A stretch of DNA of 5,360 nt, taken from the NCBI GenBank assembly GCA_031274045.1, contig JAISQS010000126.1:1-5360 (forward strand), in the 5' to 3' direction. The translations under genes and the position numbers were made by a program. The notes under the pieces were generated by a model that ran no database searches, was not told the origin of the DNA, and saw only the letters and a program-made list of their open reading frames with translations. Each line of letters opens with the position of its first letter. Position 1 is the stretch's first letter. This document shows positions 1 to 5,360 of this stretch, piece by piece. Source of the DNA: Planctomycetaceae bacterium (GTDB lineage Bacteria > Planctomycetota > Planctomycetia > Pirellulales > Thermoguttaceae).

Positions 1-1860
1 CAATGTCACGGGCTTGCGATTTTTACGCGGGATGAGAACGGGCATTACACGCATGAGCGGAATATTGTTGCGCCGGAGCGATTTGGGCAAGACAATTGCA
101 GTCCGGTTCCGCTCACGTCAAGGGGCAAGGGCTTGCCGTCAAATTTGATCAATGACATTATTGTTGCGCAAAATAGCGCAAGTCAAACGATCTGGATTGC
201 GACTTCCGCCGGACTTGTCAAAGCCGACAATGATCTCAAAAATCTTGAGTACCAACGCGGCAGAGATTACGCCGCAAAAGTTCACGGACTCTATGGCGGT
301 GCGCCGAAGAATTTTAAGGCTGCGCCGGAGGTGCTGATGAAGCGGTTGTTGCCGGAGGATTATTTGACGGCGTTGGTGGAAGATGGAGTTGGTCAAATTT
401 ATGTTGGGATGCGTCAAAATGGTTTTTTGATTTCTGATCCGGTTTCGGGCAGGCGTTGGTTTGGGACTCAAAAGGAGTCTGGTTTGACGGATAATTTTGT
501 GACGAAGATTGCGATTCTTGAGGACGGCAATTTTCTTGTCGGCACTTACGGCGGTGGAGTTGTCAAGTCAACCAAGCCGTTCAATTTGACAATTCGCCAA
601 CCCAAAAAATCCGATGACTTGCAAAGACCAAATATCGTTGCGCAAAATGAAGAAACCCGCCGCGACTTGCCCATAGAAATAAAACCGCCAACAATCGAAG
701 ACCTAAAATGGATGCAAAAAAAGCTCGCAACATTAACAAAACCGTTGCCGAAAACTCACGCCTCATACTACGGCGAAGACTGGAAAACGCAGGGCGATGG
801 ACTTGGGCGAGCGTTTTATAATTGGGCGATAATGTGTGCGTGTGTGTCGCCGCTCGATCGCGAGATACGATTCTTTAGCCATTACTATACGGCGAATAGT
901 TTCATCGGACCGAATGCAACGCCGGATGATACTATTCGGCGTTGGGTTCATTGGAAAAAAACCGATAATCCGAAAGTTCTGTGGGATCCGCTCAACGGCT
1001 ACCGCCGTCAATCCGAATGGGACGATCACGGCGAAGCGTATCCGATGTCAAAAGATGGTCCAGATGTCTGGTATTTATTGGAAGTGAAGCATCAAGGTGC
1101 GTTCAAACTTGGAATGTACTTTTTCAATAAAGATGGTCATGATGGCAATAACCGTTGGCGTGATTACGTGATTGAAATTTATCCTGCAAAAGCAGCGTGG
1201 AAAGGTAATCCGTATGACACATGGAAACAATATTCCAAAGAAGCCGAACAAGTTGCACGCACAACGCCGCCGCTTGAGAAATGTCGTGTGCGTGATTTTT
1301 GGGGTGGTGTTTACAAGCAATTCAATTTGACCGGCGGATTTTACTACGTCAAGATAAGACGAAATTACAGCTTCAACACAATCATTTCAGCAGTAACAAT
1401 GGATCGGTTAAAGGGTCAATTGACGCATGGTGAATGGTGTGGTATACCTTTTGTGTCTGATATGTTGCCGGATGAGAGTAGATATAAATACTTTCCAAAG
1501 CGATTACCAACCGATAGTGACAAAATTGAAGATTGGCATACTATCAGATTTTTAAGGACGCTTGATCGTGTGTACGATAAATCGGGCGGCATGGCAGTAC
1601 AACGAAAGTGGCGAATCGACACCTATCGATTCGCAAAAGCAAGAGCAAGGACAACCAACAATGAAAAGATGGCGAAGATTGCGGAATATCTGGAATGGAC
1701 TCTAAACCAATGGGATGACAAACAAAAAAAAGAATGGCGTGATACAATGGAAGCGGCTTTCAAAAAATATTATGATACCAGCCCTACATTGTGGAAAACT
1801 ATTGAGGAGCAAAAGAACGGCGTACCGGAATTTATCAGGGATAGACATAAATGGGAATAA
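1..1860 (+). CDS. Beta-propeller protein (regulator-propeller type) with uncharacterised C-terminal module, 5'-partial
   Basis: The frame is open from base 1 to the TAA at 1858-1860 (619 residues in window), so the start lies upstream. The TTG at 133 is internal: it falls inside a propeller repeat (GLPSN) and coding similarity continues before it. Residues 1-190 carry about three blades of the two-component-regulator propeller type: GLPSNLINDI...IWIATSAGL from residue 44, DYLTALVEDG...IYVGMRQNG from 120, and SGLTDNFVTKI...FLVGTYGGG from about 160. A Lys/Pro/Thr-rich linker covers roughly 192-255. A C-terminal module follows with GEDWKTQGDGLGR (258-270), RRWVHWKKTDNP (313-324), RRQSEWDDHGEAYP (335-348), YFFNKDGHDGNNRWRDY (373-389), RVRDFWGGVY (429-438) and RRNYSFNT (453-460). 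I recall similar motifs in Armatimonadota-like propeller proteins; the beta-rich pattern suggests a binding or sandwich domain, but function is unknown. The C-terminal ~100 residues are charged and probably helical. No histidine-kinase domain follows the blades. Export is likely but the N-terminus is not visible. It leads the visible operon. Confidence 0.85.
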   Translation, partial: QCHGLAIFTRDENGHYTHERNIVAPERFGQDNCSPVPLTSRGKGLPSNLINDIIVAQNSASQTIWIATSAGLVKADNDLKNLEYQRGRDYAAKVHGLYGGAPKNFKAAPEVLMKRLLPEDYLTALVEDGVGQIYVGMRQNGFLISDPVSGRRWFGTQKESGLTDNFVTKIAILEDGNFLVGTYGGGVVKSTKPFNLTIRQPKKSDDLQRPNIVAQNEETRRDLPIEIKPPTIEDLKWMQKKLATLTKPLPKTHASYYGEDWKTQGDGLGRAFYNWAIMCACVSPLDREIRFFSHYYTANSFIGPNATPDDTIRRWVHWKKTDNPKVLWDPLNGYRRQSEWDDHGEAYPMSKDGPDVWYLLEVKHQGAFKLGMYFFNKDGHDGNNRWRDYVIEIYPAKAAWKGNPYDTWKQYSKEAEQVARTTPPLEKCRVRDFWGGVYKQFNLTGGFYYVKIRRNYSFNTIISAVTMDRLKGQLTHGEWCGIPFVSDMLPDESRYKYFPKRLPTDSDKIEDWHTIRFLRTLDRVYDKSGGMAVQRKWRIDTYRFAKARARTTNNEKMAKIAEYLEWTLNQWDDKQKKEWRDTMEAAFKKYYDTSPTLWKTIEEQKNGVPEFIRDRHKWE

Positions 1861-1908
1861 GGATATTCGTTTAACAACAAATTTAACTTAGCAAACCAAA
1901 AAACAAAT

Positions 1909-1913
1909 GGAGA
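1909..1913 (+). promoter_or_regulatory. Ribosome binding site fixing the start at 1919
   Basis: GGAGA stands 5 bases before ATG at 1919. The alternative in-frame ATG at 1907 overlaps this motif and has only an A-rich stretch without purine-rich GG upstream, so it is a poor start. Starting at 1919 also places Met directly before a clean signal peptide (MLRFLL...). The next gene has the same arrangement (AAGGAGA, 6 bases, ATGTTA), which supports the choice. Confidence 0.8.
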
Positions 1914-1918
1914 ACCTT

Positions 1919-4333
1919 ATGTTAAGATTTCTTTTAACAACTACATTAGTATTGCTCTGCTTTAGTCAAGCAATCGCAGATGTGACAGTGGATGTAAAAA
2001 TTGACCAAACAGCACCGCTTGATGCTGATGGGAAAATTAGTACAAAAGTCGGTATCAACAAAGATGCGACTTTCAGCGTCAGGGCTTCATATAACGGCGA
2101 GCCGCCGTTAAACGCAGAAGAGAAAGTAACAGATCAGTCCTGGACGTATTCGATTGCGGATGTAGCGAATGTGACGAGCAACCCAAAAAACGGCACGACA
2201 AAAGATTTTGACCTCACCGTGTCGGGAAGTAAACCGGGGACGTATACAATCACGATCACAATGTCTGTGAAATTGACGATTAAAAAACATGCAAGCGACG
2301 GAACGACTGTTGTCTCAACACGTGAAAGTGACGAATATACAGGAACCGCAAACGTGACTATAGACGTGTGGGGAAAGTTGACCATCACGACTAGTGACTT
2401 TATCATGGTCGATGAAAAGAAACGCCATGAAGTCAAAATAGAGTCAGATTCAACCTTGACTGAAGGAGTGTTTACTTTAACAGCGTCAAATAAATTAAAA
2501 TTGTATGAAAATAGAGATACGCCTCCCTTTGAAGGTGTACCAGATCCCCCGTCTGATTCGTTAAGTTGGGAAGCGACCACTGCGTCAAAAACATATTACA
2601 TGCGTGGCGATTCTGTAAGTGGCACGATCAATGACCAAACATTAACGGCAAAATATAGCGGCAAAAATATAGAGAGTACAACTAAAAAAGTAACCGTGTA
2701 TGATTTCGAAATTGACGCACCAGGGAAAGTGATCGTGAAGGAGTCAAAAAAATACGTACCTGTTATGTTCAATGACGATTCCGATTTTGTTGGCAAACAC
2801 AGCGGAGATAAGACGTACACATCTAATTGGGATTGTGCTACCAAGTGCCCGACGAAAGGTAATGCAAAATGTCCTGATGATAAGCATCGCGAACTTGAGC
2901 CTGTTTGGGATTATTTGTATATCGGAGAATACACGGACGATGATTTGGTTGAGTGCAAAGTTGACATAAAGCCTGCCGATATGAAGGAAGCTGCCGTAAA
3001 TGGGGAGGTCAAGATAAGTTCTAGTGATGCAAATATTCGCATTTGGAAGCAAAAAAATAAAGGTGATAAGGGCTCAATTATACCGGATATGTCGAATATA
3101 CCGGATGAATCGAAAAAAAATTACAAAGCTTCTGATTTGCCCTTGACAGTTTACGTTGAAGGAATAAAGGCAGGAAAAGATGCCTTACGTGCGGAGTATA
3201 CTACGTCGACGGGTCAAGTAGCTAGTGGGGAATATGGTTGGCTGTCAATCGGTGTCGTGGCACTTATTGCAACTCAAAACGGTAAACAAAAAATAATCAA
3301 CGCGAATATCTCGCCAATCAAATTTACCGTTGAAGGCGGTGGTGATTTCGATACGAAGTTCACCTGGACTGTATCGCAGACTCTAAATCCGGGAACGACA
3401 CTAGGCAAGAATAACACCATTTCACTCAAATATGGAGAAACTGGTTGTGACGTAACGCTTCCGGAAGATGCCGCAAATCGCCGATTCACTTCTGAAGTTA
3501 CTGTTTCGATAGACGGTAAATTGACACTAAAGCGAACCGTTCGCGTCGCACAAGCAACTTATCAAGGTTCACCGGTTAAGACAACAATAGATGACAGACG
3601 AATAGAAGTAATCGGGTTAGTAAACGTTGATAAATTACCTACTGGCTTTGACAATACCGAAACACCAGATGATGATAAAAATAAAGAATATTCGCAAAAA
3701 TGGTTTGAAAAAATTTTCACCGGAGAATGGATTAATGGTACGCCCCCTCCAGTTACAATAAATGGCAATCGGCTACAGTACGCACCAAATAATAACAACA
3801 GGGAGTTGGCGAATACGATTTTTACTGATGGTCTAGGTAGTAATAGGAAAGTATATGCTGTATTTTTTTTATCTAACGCGTATGCGAACGGATTCAAATT
3901 AGAAGATATTCGTGCTGTTGCAGAACATGAATGTCAGCATGTTCGGCAACATGTTGACGTAAAAAAGGGTGGGACAAACTGGCGTACACTGGATGATTAC
4001 TATTCTGACAATGAAAAATATCTCGATCTTAGAGAAGCCGATGCCCAAAGCGTAGAGTTGTGTGCTGATCAATGTTGGAAGTTTATGGACGGTGCTATGG
4101 GGACATTGGGATTACTTGTACAAAAATATGGATTAGCTAACGCGGAATATGAAAGGTTGACTCCTACAACCACATCCGGTCCGGTTAACGGAATTAGAGT
4201 TAGAGCGGCAACTCAGACCGATGCTAGGTCGGCTGCAAAAGCTATTTTACAAGGCATCTATAAACGAATCCCTGAAGAGCTCCAGGATATAAAATGTAAA
4301 GATTATGACTGGTCAATTAGACCACCAAAATAA
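1919..4333 (+). CDS. Secreted multidomain Ig-like protein with C-terminal HExxH metallopeptidase-like domain
   Basis: The product has 804 residues from ATG 1919 to TAA; a four-codon longer form from 1907 is less likely. Residues 1-20 form a Sec signal peptide (basic R3, hydrophobic core, AIA|D cleavage near 20/21); C14 lacks a proper lipobox, so a lipoprotein is unlikely. Residues 21 to about 265 look like two Ig-like beta domains (alternating Thr/Val strands such as TYTITITMSVKLTI and ANVTIDVWGKLTI). About 266-425 resemble a surface module I recall from environmental bacteria: VPVMFNDDSD (280-289), DDDLVECKVDI (from 340), IRIWK (373-377), DLPLTVYVEG (406-415). Cysteines 306, 310, 318 and 346 lie in its loop. 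A further beta domain spans about 430-550. The C-terminal part carries HECQH (670-674), matching HExxH, with Q677, and READAQSVE with E706 as a probable third zinc ligand, as in gluzincins. This predicts an extracytoplasmic zinc peptidase; substrate unknown and activity unproven. No LPXTG, PEP-CTERM or other C-terminal anchor is visible. Confidence 0.85.
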   Translation: MLRFLLTTTLVLLCFSQAIADVTVDVKIDQTAPLDADGKISTKVGINKDATFSVRASYNGEPPLNAEEKVTDQSWTYSIADVANVTSNPKNGTTKDFDLTVSGSKPGTYTITITMSVKLTIKKHASDGTTVVSTRESDEYTGTANVTIDVWGKLTITTSDFIMVDEKKRHEVKIESDSTLTEGVFTLTASNKLKLYENRDTPPFEGVPDPPSDSLSWEATTASKTYYMRGDSVSGTINDQTLTAKYSGKNIESTTKKVTVYDFEIDAPGKVIVKESKKYVPVMFNDDSDFVGKHSGDKTYTSNWDCATKCPTKGNAKCPDDKHRELEPVWDYLYIGEYTDDDLVECKVDIKPADMKEAAVNGEVKISSSDANIRIWKQKNKGDKGSIIPDMSNIPDESKKNYKASDLPLTVYVEGIKAGKDALRAEYTTSTGQVASGEYGWLSIGVVALIATQNGKQKIINANISPIKFTVEGGGDFDTKFTWTVSQTLNPGTTLGKNNTISLKYGETGCDVTLPEDAANRRFTSEVTVSIDGKLTLKRTVRVAQATYQGSPVKTTIDDRRIEVIGLVNVDKLPTGFDNTETPDDDKNKEYSQKWFEKIFTGEWINGTPPPVTINGNRLQYAPNNNNRELANTIFTDGLGSNRKVYAVFFLSNAYANGFKLEDIRAVAEHECQHVRQHVDVKKGGTNWRTLDDYYSDNEKYLDLREADAQSVELCADQCWKFMDGAMGTLGLLVQKYGLANAEYERLTPTTTSGPVNGIRVRAATQTDARSAAKAILQGIYKRIPEELQDIKCKDYDWSIRPPK
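3080..3115 (+). repeat. Two-copy in-frame 18-base tandem repeat
   Basis: Two adjacent 18-base units (3080-3097 and 3098-3115) match at 14 of 18 positions and share ATACCGGAT. They encode IPDMSN and IPDESK (residues 388-399 of the metallopeptidase-like protein), in the linker just before the DLPLTVYVEG strand. The second unit runs into an A8 tract (3113-3120). It looks like a small slippage duplication that has since diverged. Confidence 0.6.
3926..4045 (+). other. Putative zinc-binding catalytic region (HECQH ... EADA)
   Basis: Bases 3926-3940 encode HECQH, the HExxH zinc-ligand and catalytic Glu signature, followed by VRQH. Bases 4034-4045 encode EADA, 32 residues after the last His of the motif. 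In gluzincin families a Glu in a downstream helix, often in an ExxA/ExDA context, provides the third ligand. The first helix (EDIRAVAEHECQHVRQH) is suitably amphipathic. Residues C715 and C719 follow closely and could form a disulfide. Zinc binding is inferred from the motif only. Confidence 0.65.
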
Positions 4334-4386
4334 ATTTTACGCTTTTACAAATGACCCCATAACAAACTAATGTAAGGAGAAAAATT
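4334..4386 (+). other. Short intergenic spacer without visible terminator
   Basis: This 53-base gap between the stop of the metallopeptidase-like gene and the next ATG contains no GC-rich hairpin followed by a T-run and no convincing -35/-10 pair. With the 58-base spacer at 1861-1918, which is likewise A-rich and lacks a hairpin, it supports co-transcription of the three genes. Confidence 0.5.
4374..4380 (+). promoter_or_regulatory. Strong ribosome binding site for the gene at 4387
   Basis: AAGGAGA lies 6 bases before ATG at 4387, close to the ideal anti-Shine-Dalgarno match and spacing. It fixes the start of the downstream gene, whose first 20 residues form a signal peptide. Confidence 0.85.
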
Positions 4387-5360
4387 ATGTTAGTACGAAT
4401 TTTTGTATTCGTGTTTGTTCTATTTTTTAGTTCGTTGTTGATTGCGCGAACGCCGAAAGATATAGAAGAATTTCGCGAAACGACAAATTTAGCGAAAGAT
4501 GTTTGGAAAGTAGTTTTGCCGCGACTTAAAAAAGAGATCAATACTAAAGATGATTCTATTGTCACACACAAAACGACTCAACTTGTTGAGCAATTGAGAA
4601 AATGTCCGCAGATCGGTGATGGTGGTGTGGTGGCGATGATTTTGGTGCTTTATGATGGTTATTTTTCATTTCGTACCAGCGAAATCATCGTGTCTGTTCA
4701 TAATGCTATAACTCCGTCTAATTGTCTTGCGATTATGGGTTATTCCGGTGGTACTCTTTGGCAAAATGGCTATAGCGGCGGAGGTACTTGGGTAGATAAT
4801 TACACCAGCGTTATTTTACCTGTCATCGGAAAATTTACTCATAAAGCTTCTATCGGAATGGATATAAGGTGGGCACGTTATCCCTATCCGATGCGTTATG
4901 ATACTTACTATAATCAATACCAATACAGGACTGCGGGAAAATTAGGTGACGTGGGGTTATATGATCTTGCATGGCGTGTTCTGATCGAGGAGGCATGGTA
5001 TGGTAAATTCGATTTTCGTTTTGAAGAAAGTGACTGGTATTTTCATGTTGCTAATAATGCTTATCGTTCCGGTGATAAAAAACTCGGTTGGTCATTTTTG
5101 TTTTGTGCGGCAATTTTTGATAACGCAAAATATTTAGACAAAGTTATGTCAACAGCTCAACTTTGGCTTGATGTTGAAGCGGGCCAAAAAAAGTTACCGG
5201 AACAAAAAATCTTGACAGGGGAAGAACGCAAAAAAACATTTCTTGAAATTGTTGAATGTTACCGAGGAATGAATGCCCATCCGCGAGCGTGGCAACTCAT
5301 TAACGAGCATAAAAGCGAATTTGACAATCACGAGACACTAATCAAAAAAGTACAAAACGA
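4387..5360 (+). CDS. Secreted protein of unknown function, 3'-partial
   Basis: The frame is open from ATG 4387 to the window end (324 whole codons, no stop), so the C-terminus is missing. Residues 1 to about 20 are a signal peptide: MLVRIFVFVFVLFFSSLLIA, with probable cleavage after LIA. Mature residues 21-70 are charged and helical (KDIEEFRETTNLAKDVWKVV). Then follows a compact mixed region with GDGGVVAMILVLYDGYF (from 76), SEIIVSVHNAI, a Gly/Trp stretch with two GYSGG motifs (118-137), and a Tyr-rich stretch at 159-182 with seven Tyr between 165 and 180. Residues about 185-324 are helical and charged, with AWRVLIEEAWYGKFDF, YFHVANNAYRSGDKKLGWSFLFCAAIF and HPRAWQLINEHKSEF; the spacing could suit TPR-like helix pairs, but no repeat is clear. 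Cysteines are at 73, 113, 240 and 291. I do not recognise a family. Its strong ribosome binding site and 53-base spacing to the gene before suggest operon membership. Confidence 0.85.
   Translation, partial: MLVRIFVFVFVLFFSSLLIARTPKDIEEFRETTNLAKDVWKVVLPRLKKEINTKDDSIVTHKTTQLVEQLRKCPQIGDGGVVAMILVLYDGYFSFRTSEIIVSVHNAITPSNCLAIMGYSGGTLWQNGYSGGGTWVDNYTSVILPVIGKFTHKASIGMDIRWARYPYPMRYDTYYNQYQYRTAGKLGDVGLYDLAWRVLIEEAWYGKFDFRFEESDWYFHVANNAYRSGDKKLGWSFLFCAAIFDNAKYLDKVMSTAQLWLDVEAGQKKLPEQKILTGEERKKTFLEIVECYRGMNAHPRAWQLINEHKSEFDNHETLIKKVQN
4738..4797 (+). repeat. Degenerate 30-base in-frame duplication (GYSGG..W units)
   Basis: Units 4738-4767 and 4768-4797 encode GYSGGTLWQN and GYSGGGTWVD, identical at 6 of 10 residues with no gap (residues 118-137 of the third protein). 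The codons differ (TATTCCGGTGGT against TATAGCGGCGGA), so this is an old duplication or selection for two similar Gly/Trp loops rather than recent slippage. Confidence 0.55.

Noticed and set aside
133..135. TTG at 133 as the start of the first gene
   Set aside because: The frame stays open to base 1, no ribosome binding site is well placed, and the codon lies inside a propeller repeat motif (GLPSN). The gene is 5'-truncated by the window edge.
139..471. 110-codon open frame on the - strand
   Set aside because: It is antisense to clear propeller repeats; the product is a low-complexity Arg/Ile/Asn-rich shadow.
1724..1731. A8 tract as a programmed frameshift site in the first gene
   Set aside because: It sits in a Lys-rich helical stretch (DKQKKEW) near the C-terminus, no downstream hairpin is evident, and the zero frame runs on to a normal stop.
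1921..1960. Lipoprotein signal at C14 of the metallopeptidase-like protein
   Set aside because: The residues before the Cys are VLL, without the small residue required just before it, and an AIA cleavage site for signal peptidase I follows.
2134..2580. 148-codon open frame on the - strand
   Set aside because: It lies wholly inside the well-supported secreted-protein gene, its translation has no recognisable domain, and the opposite strand has the signal peptide, ribosome binding site and domain pattern.
3562..3897. 111-codon open frame on the - strand
   Set aside because: It is antisense to the metallopeptidase-like gene and shows no ribosome binding site or domain pattern.
4334..4386. Possible promoter in the second spacer (TTTACA and TAATGT-like hexamers)
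   Set aside because: The hexamers match consensus poorly and the spacing is wrong for a -35/-10 pair; AT-rich spacers give such matches by chance.

Overview
The window holds three genes, all on the + strand, in head-to-tail order. Two are cut by the window edges. Spacers are short (58 and 53 bases) and show no terminator, so the genes look like one operon. All three encode, or probably encode, exported proteins, and none is a familiar housekeeping enzyme.

Organism. These are bacterial genes: Shine-Dalgarno GGAGA/AAGGAGA motifs stand 5-6 bases before ATG, Sec signal peptides are visible, both visible stops are TAA, and the standard code fits. By eye the base composition is moderately AT-rich. 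Two module types point, from memory of family patterns only, towards large-genome environmental bacteria such as Armatimonadota, Planctomycetota or allied groups. They are a C-terminal module linked to a two-component-regulator-type beta-propeller, and a surface-protein module with an NDD loop, a DDL strand and a DLPxTxYVEG strand. The phylum is an inference and is not proven by the window.

Layout. 1-1860: the 3' part of a gene whose start lies upstream. It encodes about three propeller repeats, a Lys/Pro-rich linker and a roughly 360-residue C-terminal module of unknown function. 1861-1918: an A-rich spacer with a ribosome binding site. 1919-4333: a complete 804-residue exported protein with Ig-like beta domains, a Cys-containing insertion, and a C-terminal zincin-type HECQH motif followed 32 residues later by an EADA motif; it is a putative new metallopeptidase. 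4334-4386: a spacer with a strong ribosome binding site. 4387-5360: the 5' part of a third gene with a signal peptide, Gly/Trp and Tyr-rich stretches and a charged, helical C-terminal part. Its stop is beyond the window.

Working together. The operon-like layout suggests an extracytoplasmic set: a propeller/binding protein, a secreted protease on an Ig-like stalk, and a further secreted protein. A joint role in surface processing or binding is plausible, but no substrate can be read from the sequence. I see no tRNA, rRNA, CRISPR array, insertion sequence or prophage gene.
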